In this document: positions 42,560-51,071 of the stretch, piece by piece | Layout: every line of letters begins with the position of its first letter | Position numbering within the stretch: the stretch's first letter is position 1 | Source: Bog-159 sp049511415 | Lineage (GTDB): Bacteria > Acidobacteriota > Terriglobia > Bryobacterales > Bryobacteraceae | Assembly: GCA_049511415.1 (NCBI GenBank) | Contig: JBEKYC010000026.1 | Span: 21,859 to 85,858, forward strand | Reading direction: 5' to 3' | DNA length: 64,000 nt | Program-made: the position numbers and the translations under genes | Notes under the pieces: model-generated | Told to the model about the DNA's origin: nothing | What the model saw: the letters and a program-made list of their open reading frames with translations, nothing else | Databases searched by the model: none

Positions 42560-43996
42560 ATGAGAATCTTTTCTGTTTGTCTCTTCTCCGCGCTCGCGCC
42601 CCTCTTCGCGCAAAGCGCGCCGCATGCCCAGATCGTCAAACTAGTCGAGCAAAACAGCTCGACCTACATCCAGGCCTCCAAGACCATCTGGGAATATGCG
42701 GAGTTGGGCTACCACGAAGAAAAAAGCTCGGCGCTGTTGCAGCGCCATCTGAAAGAAGCTGGCTTCAGCGTCCAAACCGGCGTGGCTGACGAGCCGACCG
42801 GTTTCATTGCCACTTATGGCAAGGGTCAGCCGGTGATTGCCATCCTCGGCGAATTCGACGCTTTGCCCGGCCTTTCACAAGCCGCGGCGCCGGATCGCAG
42901 CCCTGTTGAAGCCGGCGCCCCCGGGCACGGATGCGGCCATAACTTACTCGGAGCCGGCGCGGCGCTCGCTGCCGTGGCCCTCAAACAGTACATGGAAGCC
43001 AACCATGTGGCGGGCACCCTGCGCTACTACGGGACCCCAGCCGAGGAAGGCGGCGACGGCAAGGTCTACATGGTGCGCGCCGGCCTGTTCCGCGACGTCG
43101 ATGTGGTCCTGCATTGGCACCCGGCTGATACCAACGCCGTCATGAACGGCGGCGCGCTCGCCCTTACCTCGGCCAAGTTCCTGTTCCACGGTGTGGCGGC
43201 GCATGCCGCCTTCGCGCCGGAGCGCGGCCGCTCGGCGCTGGATGCCGTCATGCTGATGGGCACCGGTATCGAGTTCATGCGCGAGCACATCCCCAGCAAT
43301 GCCCGTGTGCATTACATCGTCAGCAATGGCGGTGCGGCGCCCAACGTCGTTCCCGATACCGCCGAGCTCTTCCTCTACGCCCGCAGCCCGTCGCTGGCCA
43401 CCCTCGACGGCATCTGGGCGCGCATCGAGAAAATCGGCCAGGGAGCCGCGCTGATGACCGAGACCACCTTGGACATTAGAATCCTCGGCAGTTCCAACAA
43501 CATCGTGGCCAACGATGTGCTGGCCAAGGTCGCCCAGGCTAACTTGCAGGAAATTGGCGGCTATCGCTACACCGCTGAAGAGAAGCACTTCGCCGACGCC
43601 CTGCAAAAGAGCTTGCCCGCCGGCAGCGTTCCCGATGCGGATCTGGCGGCTTCCGTCGAGCCGCTCCGGAAGTTCGATCCCAACCAGCCCAGCGCATCCA
43701 CCGACGTCGGCGATGTAAGCTGGAACGTGCCCACTATGGGTTTCACTACAGCCACATTTGTGCCCGGCGTAGTGGCGCACACCTGGCAGGCGGCCGCGTG
43801 CGCCGGCGCCGGCATCGGCCAGAAGGGTATGCTGGTGGCGGCCAAGGCTCTGGCCGTGACCGCGGCGGACTTGTTCGCCACCCCGCAACTCGTGCGCGAC
43901 GCAAAACAGGAGTTCCTGCGCCAGACCGCGGGCACAACCTATAAATCGGAGATTCCGGCCGGGCAGAAACCTCCCATTGACTACCGCAAAATGTGA
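42560..43996 (+). CDS. Exported M20-family amidohydrolase (AbgB-like)
   Basis: 478 residues from ATG 42560, with a signal peptide (MRIFSVCLFSALAPLFAQSA). The di-metal peptidase marks are ILGEFDALPG, GHGCGHNLLG (His/Cys-His metal site), GTPAEEGGDGK with the catalytic Glu pair, and LHWHPAD. The C-terminal part supplies a late His in VAHTWQ. These enzymes remove acyl or aminobenzoyl groups from amino acids or peptides. Being 17 bases after the ketosynthase, it may be in the same transcript. The signal peptide implies periplasmic action. The substrate is unknown. Confidence 0.88.
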   Translation: MRIFSVCLFSALAPLFAQSAPHAQIVKLVEQNSSTYIQASKTIWEYAELGYHEEKSSALLQRHLKEAGFSVQTGVADEPTGFIATYGKGQPVIAILGEFDALPGLSQAAAPDRSPVEAGAPGHGCGHNLLGAGAALAAVALKQYMEANHVAGTLRYYGTPAEEGGDGKVYMVRAGLFRDVDVVLHWHPADTNAVMNGGALALTSAKFLFHGVAAHAAFAPERGRSALDAVMLMGTGIEFMREHIPSNARVHYIVSNGGAAPNVVPDTAELFLYARSPSLATLDGIWARIEKIGQGAALMTETTLDIRILGSSNNIVANDVLAKVAQANLQEIGGYRYTAEEKHFADALQKSLPAGSVPDADLAASVEPLRKFDPNQPSASTDVGDVSWNVPTMGFTTATFVPGVVAHTWQAAACAGAGIGQKGMLVAAKALAVTAADLFATPQLVRDAKQEFLRQTAGTTYKSEIPAGQKPPIDYRKM

Positions 43997-44006
43997 TAGG
44001 CGTGGA

Positions 44007-44495
44007 CTAACTCGACTGGCTCGACGAGCTCGTCAATCCGGCACTGCTCAGCGTGTTCGAAATGATGTTCAACGGATTCAGCGCGTCGCTTGTGCTCGAC
44101 GACGCACTCCCGCTGCTCTCGGCAGCGTGATGATGGTGGTGGTGATGGCCGCCCACCGGCATCTGCCCCGTTTGCGAAGCGTTCGTGAAGTCGTTAGCAA
44201 GCTGCGTGAGTTGGTTTGCCGCCGTAGTGTTACCCTCGGATTGGGCCGTCTGCGCGGCGCTGGTCAGGTTCGTGGCAATCTGCTGCGTAACCTGCTCATA
44301 CTGGGTTGGGTTCGATTGCTGGAGCTGCTGCAACGTGCTCATCAACTGGGCAAATTCCGAAACCTGGCTGTTGTCGGTGCTTAGCCCGTTGCTGCTGCCT
44401 TGAATCGCCGTCGAGTTGCCGTTTTGGTTCGCCTTGGCAATGATCGACTCTAAATAACTGTTGGAGAGGCCGTTTATAGAACTAATGCTGCTCAT
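44007..44495 (-). CDS. Ser/Thr/Gln-rich protein with a natural run of seven His
   Basis: About 162 residues if started at ATG 44495 (MSSISSINGLSNSYLES). ATG 44531 and an ORF start at 44570 are alternatives, and none has a good ribosome site. The middle is a Gln-rich amphipathic helix region (FAQLMSTLQQLQQSNPTQYEQ). Seven consecutive His then occur in MPVGGHHHHHHHAAES, after which the tail is almost all Ser, Thr, Asn. There is no signal peptide. The His run should bind Ni, Zn or Cu; a metal-storage or sensing role is only a guess. The style is shared with the small protein at 39993-40295. Confidence 0.6.
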   Translation of the reverse strand: MSSISSINGLSNSYLESIIAKANQNGNSTAIQGSSNGLSTDNSQVSEFAQLMSTLQQLQQSNPTQYEQVTQQIATNLTSAAQTAQSEGNTTAANQLTQLANDFTNASQTGQMPVGGHHHHHHHAAESSGSASSSTSDALNPLNIISNTLSSAGLTSSSSQSS

Positions 44496-44638
44496 GCCAT
44501 TGCAGGAGCATTTCTGCCACCACTGCGCCATCACCGTAACTTGCTGAAAACCCAGTCTGCCACCAGACACCGCACCGCCAAGAATTTGGCGCCCGTGCCG
44601 CAGCTCGCAAAACCGAGGGAATAGTGAAGCACGACGAC

Positions 44639-47461
44639 CTAGAAGTGCATCCCGATCGTCGCCGTTATCGCCCTTGGCGAGACATAGTGCGTGCCGCTGA
44701 ACGTCGAGAGAAAATTATACAGCGCTTCTTTGTTCATCAGATTGACCACGGTCAAACGGGCGCTCCACCTGTACCGTTCGGTGTGGAACAGGTTGTCGTC
44801 GCCCACGGCAACGTCGAAGAGATTGCGCGATGCGATCCGCTGCGGGTTGTGGTCGTTATTCTCCGTGCCCGGAGCGGGAATCGATACCAGCGAGGAACCG
44901 TACATGCTCGCCGGGCAGAGACCGGTGGGACTGATCGGAGTGGTCGGTGTCGCGTGGACGGACCCGCAGTAGAGTCCTCCTTCGAATTGCTGGTCTGGTG
45001 TCAGGTTGAGGACGGACACCATGGTGTCCGTTCCCCCCGGTCCGTTGGGGCAGGCTTCGCCTCCGGCGCATGGCACGGGACCAGCCACCAGACCGCTGTC
45101 AAAACGCCAATTAAAACCGAGCCATGGCAGCTTCTGCTTGGGCTGGTATTGCACATGCCCGGTCGCGTTATGGACTTCGTCATGATCGATCCGGAATACG
45201 CCAAACCCAACAGGTGTGGCGCCGACTCCAGCGACTTGCGGGCTGAAAAAGCGTGCTGCCACACTGGACGTCACCATAAAAGCCGACAACCCATGGAAGT
45301 TGGGCATCGAGAGGCGGATGGCATATCCAGGAATTTTGGAGTTGGTCCACTCAATCGGGTAAGTGATTGGCGTATTGGCTAAGACGCTGAAGTCGAAGGC
45401 ATTGTGGGTGTACTTCCAGATGTATTCCCCGTCCAGAACCAGGTACTTGCCCAGCGCCTGCTCGAGACCCGCATGGAATTCATTGCGCAATCCGGGAGTC
45501 AGCGGGGATGTTGTCACACAAGCGCCACCGGGAACCAGCAACTGGAAAGCTGCGATCACCGGGTCGGTGCAGCCCAGACTCGCCAGCGCCAGGTTTTCGT
45601 TGAAGGGACTCTCCAGCGTGCGGGCATAGGAGACTCGTAGAACCGTGTTGCTGGGCTTGATATTGTACGCGATCCCAAGGCGTGGTTCCGGTTGCCATTG
45701 CTTCGAGATGCCACTGTATTGGTCGAAGCGCAGACCGAGATTGAAGGTCCAGTGCTGGATATTCATCGTATCCTGGGCGTAGAACGCGAATTCCTTAATG
45801 TCAGCATGACCATAATATCCGTACTCCTGGCTGGTGCTGTCCGGACAGCCGTCGGAAGCGGGTAGGGGCGCTATCCTGGTCAGGTCGTAACAGGCAAGCA
45901 GCGGATTGAACGCGGGGACTGGGTCCCCGTTGGCAAAAAACCCCTGGCCGGTGTTCGCCAGCAGCCCTCCCGTGCAATCGACAGAGTTGGTCAGCAGAGG
46001 ATTCGTGTCGGGGGTGAGGTTGGCATTCAGACAAGGAGCATTCCCCGTCGGATCCACCAAGCCAAAAGTGTCCCTTTCCGTGATAAAAGTATGCTCGTAT
46101 TGCGCGCCGACCTTGAGGTTATGAATGCCATGCACATAAGACACACTGGTGCGCACACCGAGATTCGTGAGCCGCCGATTCTGAGCCACGCTCGCGCTCT
46201 GTCCAACGCCGGCGAAACCGGGATCCGGCGTCAGGTCCGCGAACGGGTCGGCGCTCGGATAATAGTTGTATTGATCCTGCCGCGCGAAGGCGCCGAGAGT
46301 GAACACCGTGTTGGAATTGAGCACACGAGTCCAGACCGGCGCAATGTTAAACGTTCGGATCTTCGACCGCTGATCCGCCGAGCCCACGGGTACACCATTG
46401 GGGCCCAGGCCGCCGTTATCCACCACTTCGCCGTTCCAGGCCGTCGCGGTCTCGGCGTCGTAAGAATCGGGATTTTGGAACCAGGACCGGCTGAAGCCCA
46501 GGTTGAGGTTGATCGAGTCTTCGCTGGAGGGCTTGAAATCGACCCGGTCGAACACGTTCTCCTCGTTGCCATGATCGTGGAAAACCTGGTACTCCGGGCC
46601 ATCTAGGAACCGGCCCGAATCCAGACCATTGGCGGAGATGAAGTTTCCCCATTTGGCGCCCCCATATTGAAAGTCGAAGCCGCCGTTACTGGTGCCGAAA
46701 GTGCCATAGGAAGCCGTCACATCGCCGTGCGGTTGTGTGGCGCCCAAGCCGGAGCGAGTGGTCACCACAACCACCAGGCTGGTCTTTCCACCATATTCGG
46801 CTGGCGGCGCGCCTTCAATGACTTCCATCGATTGGACCGAGTCCACCGGTAACTGATTGGAGAACACCTTGCTGACCTGGTCGGTAATCGGCTGGCCGTC
46901 GATCGAAAAAGAGTTCGAGGCGTGATCGCCGAATCCATGGAAAAGGCCGTTGGAATCGGCCGAAACCCCTGGCGAAGCAATCGTCACCAAAGAACTCAAC
47001 GACGAAGATTGGCTTTCCAGAGGCAGCTTGTCAAAAAGGTCACGATCCACGTCTGTGTGAGTAGTGGACGTTGTCTCGACTAACTCAGCGCCGGCCTCCA
47101 CCGTGACCGTCTGCGTCTCTTTGCCGAGGGCCAGACTGATTTTCACCTCCAAGGGCACAGCCGACCTGATATTGACGTCCTCACCGGCGACCTGAAACCC
47201 CGTAGCCGTGGCTGCTGCGGATAGATGGTAGTTGTTGTACGGTAGGTTATCGAACTCGAATTTGCCTTGGCTGTCGCTGGTTGTGCTTCGGCTGTAGTGC
47301 GAAACCGGGTTCTCGATCGTGATAACCCCGCCCGCCACCACCGCGCCCGAAGGATCCAGTACGGTTCCATGGACTGTGCCGCTACTGGATTGTGCCAACC
47401 CGGACAAAGCACAACCTAGCCAACACGCCAGACAGATCAGTAGATGGGTTCTCAGCATCAT
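44639..47461 (-). CDS. TonB-dependent receptor, Oar-like, with carboxypeptidase-regulatory N-domain
   Basis: 940 residues from ATG 47461; a TTG two codons earlier is also possible. A signal peptide (MLRTHLLICLACWLGCALSGLAQ) is followed by a CarboxypepD_reg domain (about 30-110: GTVHGTVLDPSGAVVAGGVI). The plug region follows (about 125-240: FSIDGQPITDQ, VIEGAPPAEYGGKTSLVVVVTTRSG), then a long 22-strand-type barrel to the end, closing with ITATIGMHF (terminal Phe). Such receptors import oligosaccharides, siderophores or peptides over the outer membrane using TonB. A LytTR regulator gene lies 105 bases upstream on the same strand. The substrate is unknown. Confidence 0.88.
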   Translation of the reverse strand: MMLRTHLLICLACWLGCALSGLAQSSSGTVHGTVLDPSGAVVAGGVITIENPVSHYSRSTTSDSQGKFEFDNLPYNNYHLSAAATATGFQVAGEDVNIRSAVPLEVKISLALGKETQTVTVEAGAELVETTSTTHTDVDRDLFDKLPLESQSSSLSSLVTIASPGVSADSNGLFHGFGDHASNSFSIDGQPITDQVSKVFSNQLPVDSVQSMEVIEGAPPAEYGGKTSLVVVVTTRSGLGATQPHGDVTASYGTFGTSNGGFDFQYGGAKWGNFISANGLDSGRFLDGPEYQVFHDHGNEENVFDRVDFKPSSEDSINLNLGFSRSWFQNPDSYDAETATAWNGEVVDNGGLGPNGVPVGSADQRSKIRTFNIAPVWTRVLNSNTVFTLGAFARQDQYNYYPSADPFADLTPDPGFAGVGQSASVAQNRRLTNLGVRTSVSYVHGIHNLKVGAQYEHTFITERDTFGLVDPTGNAPCLNANLTPDTNPLLTNSVDCTGGLLANTGQGFFANGDPVPAFNPLLACYDLTRIAPLPASDGCPDSTSQEYGYYGHADIKEFAFYAQDTMNIQHWTFNLGLRFDQYSGISKQWQPEPRLGIAYNIKPSNTVLRVSYARTLESPFNENLALASLGCTDPVIAAFQLLVPGGACVTTSPLTPGLRNEFHAGLEQALGKYLVLDGEYIWKYTHNAFDFSVLANTPITYPIEWTNSKIPGYAIRLSMPNFHGLSAFMVTSSVAARFFSPQVAGVGATPVGFGVFRIDHDEVHNATGHVQYQPKQKLPWLGFNWRFDSGLVAGPVPCAGGEACPNGPGGTDTMVSVLNLTPDQQFEGGLYCGSVHATPTTPISPTGLCPASMYGSSLVSIPAPGTENNDHNPQRIASRNLFDVAVGDDNLFHTERYRWSARLTVVNLMNKEALYNFLSTFSGTHYVSPRAITATIGMHF

Positions 47462-47566
47462 TTTCAAAACCTTACAACGCTGTCGTCACGCCACCTAACA
47501 AATTTCCACGGGTGACCCTTATTGTCGATGCGCGGGTTGGAACTGGCGATAAGCGGAATGCGCCGT

Positions 47567-48322
47567 TTACCAGTGAAGTAGCTGCCGGATGCTTCGCGCC
47601 TGTCTCTTGCTGGCTACGAACTCCTGGCCGTTCGTCAGTGTAATCAGCCACCGTTGGCTGCTGAGTGCGCTCATCTTGCGGACGTGATCCACGTTCACCA
47701 TGGCATTCCGGTGGATCCGCCGGAAACCGGCGTCCTTCAGCCGGTCTTGCAGGACTTTCAGCGTCTGGTTAGTCTCGTAATTCCGTTTTGCCGTGATGAT
47801 CCGGACCAGGTCCCCGTCCGCCTGAAAGCCGCAGATTTCATCGGTGTTTAGCAGGAAAAGCTCCTGACCCGCCCGGCCCACGATTTTCTTGGTTCGAGTG
47901 CCCCCGCTGGGATTAGCGATGTCCTGCAGACGGGCGAGCCTCTCGATGGCTTCCCTGCCGCTCAGACGCTTGGCTCGCTCTAGCGCTGCTGCCAGACGTT
48001 CCTGCCTCACAGGTTTCAGCAGGTAGTCGATGGCCCCCGCTTCGAAAGCCTCCAGCGCGAATTTGTCGTAAGCCGTGACGATTACGATCGCCGGCACGCG
48101 CGCCCCGCCCTTTAAACCTCGTATAACATCTAACCCGCCCATAACCGGCATCTGTAAATCGAGCAACACCAGATCTGGCCGGTCCCTGGCGATCCGTTCC
48201 AAAGCTGTCGGACCGTCGGCCGCTTCTCCTACGATCTCCACGTCCTCCATGGATTCCAGTTCGTCCCGCAGGACTTTGCGGGCCAGCGGCTCATCATCCA
48301 CGATTAACGCTTTAAAACTCAT
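47567..48322 (-). CDS. LytTR-family response regulator
   Basis: 251 residues. REC (about 1-120) has the acidic DDEPLAR and the phosphorylatable Asp in LVLLDLQMPVMGG, with Lys in LLKPVR. LytTR (about 150-250) shows the beta pattern EICGFQADGDLVRIITAKRNY, then RRIHRNAMVNVDHV and LTNGQEFVASKRQARSIRQLL. LytTR domains bind direct repeats near promoters. No histidine kinase is adjacent, so the partner is elsewhere. It may control the TonB receptor gene just downstream, but no repeat was identified in the 105-base gap. Confidence 0.9.
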   Translation of the reverse strand: MSFKALIVDDEPLARKVLRDELESMEDVEIVGEAADGPTALERIARDRPDLVLLDLQMPVMGGLDVIRGLKGGARVPAIVIVTAYDKFALEAFEAGAIDYLLKPVRQERLAAALERAKRLSGREAIERLARLQDIANPSGGTRTKKIVGRAGQELFLLNTDEICGFQADGDLVRIITAKRNYETNQTLKVLQDRLKDAGFRRIHRNAMVNVDHVRKMSALSSQRWLITLTNGQEFVASKRQARSIRQLLHW

Positions 48323-48503
48323 AGCGGAGTCCGGAGTTACTAGTGGTCGGTTTTACCATGGGCGCCCCGAAACCCCTAGAAATTTCGGACCAGCGGGTGA
48401 CAAGTCTGGCTATGCGATCTGGAATGGCTGATGAGCGGACCATTCACAACCTGTGCAACCGCCCCTGCTATACTGAGTCATCGCACTCGCGAGGGGTCTC
48501 CGC

Positions 48504-51065
48504 GTGAAGCTTGGAAAGAGTGCTATCTGGGTTGCCGTCCTGGCATCTCTGGCGCCGGTCTTTGCCGCCACGGTCGTCTTGCGCCTGGTCGTCGTCGATT
48601 CCGCCGACGAGGCTGCCCGCATCCAAACCCAACTCAAAACCGGCGCCGATTTCGCCGCTATCGCCCGTGAAAAATCCACGGATGCCACAGCCGTCGACGG
48701 CGGCCTCCTGGGCCAGGTCGACCCCGCCACCCTGCGCCCCGAATTGCGCGATGCCCTCCAGGGTCTGCATCCCGGCGACCTTTCCCCCATCGTCAAATTG
48801 CCATCCGGATACGCCCTTCTGAAAGTCCTGCCCGATGCCGAAATGGCGAATGCCGATGCCGTCAATCGCGCCCGCCAAGCGTCCATCACCGCCGCCGGCA
48901 GCGTCCATTTCACGCCGGATCTCGACGGCCAGCAAGAGGCCTTGGCCGCTTGGACCCAGATTCCCAAGCCGCCCGGTTGGGACCAGGATCTGCAAGCCAT
49001 CTGCGAAATCCATACTCGCGCCTACGATACGGCCATGGAGCGCACCACCCGCCTGCTCGATCCGAACGATCCGCACGGCTTGGCCCATACCAACGCCAGC
49101 CCTTATGATTGGATCGAAGCCCGCTTCGTCAAAGGTCAGCTCCATGCTTTCCTGGGCGAGATGCCCCAAGCCATCGCGCAGTGGGAAGCCGCCTATCAAT
49201 ACGCCCAGTCGAATTTACCCCGTATGCTGCCCGTGCTGGAAGAAGCTCTGGGCATCGGCTATCTGCATCAATCCGAGATGGAAAATGATATCTACCACGC
49301 GCCCGGCGACCGCTGCCTGCTTCCCATGCGCCCCGGCCTTCGCTATGCGCACACTGCCAGTTCCGAGAAGGCAATCCAGCATTTCCTGAAGTATCTGGCG
49401 GATACACCGGGCGACATAGAGGTGAAATGGCTGCTGAACGTGGCCGAAATGACCTTGGGCAACTACCCCGATGGTGTGCCGCCGAAGTATCTCATCGCCC
49501 CCTCCATTTTTGCATCCACCCAGGCCGTGCCGCATTTCACCGACGTGGCCCCCGCCGCCGGATTGAACCTCTTCGCCATGTCTTCGGGAGTTCTCGTGGA
49601 TGACTTCGATAACGATGGCCTGCTGGACGTAGCCACATCCAGCCTGCAATCCTGCTTTCCCATGCATTTCTTCCATAACAACGGCGATGGCACCTTCAGC
49701 GATCGCACCGCCGCCGCCGGCCTTTCCGCCCAGTTGGGCGGCTTGAACCTGGTCGAAACCGACTACAACAACGACGGCTGCCCGGACATCTTCGTCCTTC
49801 GCGGCGCTTGGGAGAAGTTGCCGCAGCGCAACTCCCTCCTGCGCAATAATTGCGATGGCACCTTCACCGATGTCACGGCCCAGAGCGGTCTCGCCGCGCC
49901 GGCCGGCAATTCCCAGTCCGCGGCTTGGGCCGATATTAATAACGATGGCCTGCTGGATCTGTTCGTGGTCAATGAACACGGGCCCAGCCGCCTGTTTCTG
50001 AACAAAGGTGACGGAACTTTTCAGGATATCTCGCACGCCGCCGGCATCGACCGCAGCGAATTCTCCAAGGGCGTCGCGGCCATCGATTACGATGGCGATG
50101 GCTACGTCGATTTCTACGTCTCCAACATCAACAACGCCCCTAACTTCCTATACCACAACAACCACGACGGCACATTCACCGACGTATCCGTTCAGGCGGG
50201 GGTAATGGGAACCGGCCGAAGCTTTGCCACCTGGTTCTTCGACTACGATAATGATGGCTGGCCCGACCTATTCGTGACCAGTTACTATATGTCGGTCGAA
50301 GAGACCATGCGGACGTACCTTGGCCTGCCGCACAATGGCGGCACGCTCAAGCTGTATAAGAATCTCGGCGACGGCACCTTCCGCGATGTAACCAAAGAAA
50401 CCGGCCTCGACCGCGTCTTCATGCCCATGGGAGCCAACTTCGGCGACATCGATAACGATGGTTACCTGGACATCTATCTCGGCACTGGAAGTCCATCCTA
50501 CGCGTCATTGGTTCCCAACGTGATGCTGCGCAACAATGAAGGCAAATCGTTTTCGGATGTGACGGCAGCCTCCGGCACCGGCGAACTGCATAAGGGACAT
50601 GGCATCGCGTTCGCCGACCTCGATAACGATGGCGACGAGGACATTCTCACTTCCATCGGCGGCGCGACGCCTGGCGACAGTCACACCTTCCGCCTCTTCG
50701 AGAATCCCGGCAATGGCAACGATTGGATCGTCGTCCGGCTGGTCGGCGTCAAGACCAACCGCGCCGCCATTGGCGCGCGCATCGAACTGACCGTCAGAAA
50801 TGAAGGACGCACAGTACGCTCCATCAATCGCTGGGTAGGAAGCCAGAGTTCCTTCGGCGGATCGCCCTTACGGCAGCATATCGGTCTGGGTAAATCAGCC
50901 GAGATACTCAAGATCGCCGTTCACTGGCCTGTCAGTGCAACTGTTCAGACCTTCGCGAATGTCGACAAGAACCAGTTCATCGAAATCAAAGAGCTGGCGC
51001 CCCAATATACCAAGCAGAGTTACCGCCCGTACCGGCTCGGCGGCCCGAACCGGCCGCCGTCGTGA
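48504..51065 (+). CDS. Exported parvulin-like domain fused to FG-GAP/VCBS repeats and ASPIC/UnbV
   Basis: 853 residues from GTG 48504 (a GAGGGG ribosome site eight bases upstream), with a signal peptide to about residue 22. Residues about 25-115 resemble a parvulin peptidyl-prolyl isomerase (RIQTQLKTGADFAAIAREKSTD, DGGLLGQVD, GDLSPIVKLPSGYALLKVL). Residues about 140-330 are helical and TPR-like. Residues about 350-710 hold at least seven FG-GAP/VCBS repeats with calcium-type loops (DFDNDGLLDV, DYNNDGCPDIF, DINNDGLLDLF, DYDGDGYVDFY, DYDNDGWPDLF, DIDNDGYLDIY, DLDNDGDEDIL). Residues about 740-830 form the ASPIC/UnbV domain (GARIELTVRNEGRT, SQSSFGGSPLRQHIGLGK). It is a surface or periplasmic propeller with calcium. 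Its ligand is unknown. Confidence 0.85.
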   Translation: MKLGKSAIWVAVLASLAPVFAATVVLRLVVVDSADEAARIQTQLKTGADFAAIAREKSTDATAVDGGLLGQVDPATLRPELRDALQGLHPGDLSPIVKLPSGYALLKVLPDAEMANADAVNRARQASITAAGSVHFTPDLDGQQEALAAWTQIPKPPGWDQDLQAICEIHTRAYDTAMERTTRLLDPNDPHGLAHTNASPYDWIEARFVKGQLHAFLGEMPQAIAQWEAAYQYAQSNLPRMLPVLEEALGIGYLHQSEMENDIYHAPGDRCLLPMRPGLRYAHTASSEKAIQHFLKYLADTPGDIEVKWLLNVAEMTLGNYPDGVPPKYLIAPSIFASTQAVPHFTDVAPAAGLNLFAMSSGVLVDDFDNDGLLDVATSSLQSCFPMHFFHNNGDGTFSDRTAAAGLSAQLGGLNLVETDYNNDGCPDIFVLRGAWEKLPQRNSLLRNNCDGTFTDVTAQSGLAAPAGNSQSAAWADINNDGLLDLFVVNEHGPSRLFLNKGDGTFQDISHAAGIDRSEFSKGVAAIDYDGDGYVDFYVSNINNAPNFLYHNNHDGTFTDVSVQAGVMGTGRSFATWFFDYDNDGWPDLFVTSYYMSVEETMRTYLGLPHNGGTLKLYKNLGDGTFRDVTKETGLDRVFMPMGANFGDIDNDGYLDIYLGTGSPSYASLVPNVMLRNNEGKSFSDVTAASGTGELHKGHGIAFADLDNDGDEDILTSIGGATPGDSHTFRLFENPGNGNDWIVVRLVGVKTNRAAIGARIELTVRNEGRTVRSINRWVGSQSSFGGSPLRQHIGLGKSAEILKIAVHWPVSATVQTFANVDKNQFIEIKELAPQYTKQSYRPYRLGGPNRPPS

Positions 51066-51071
51066 GGGTGC

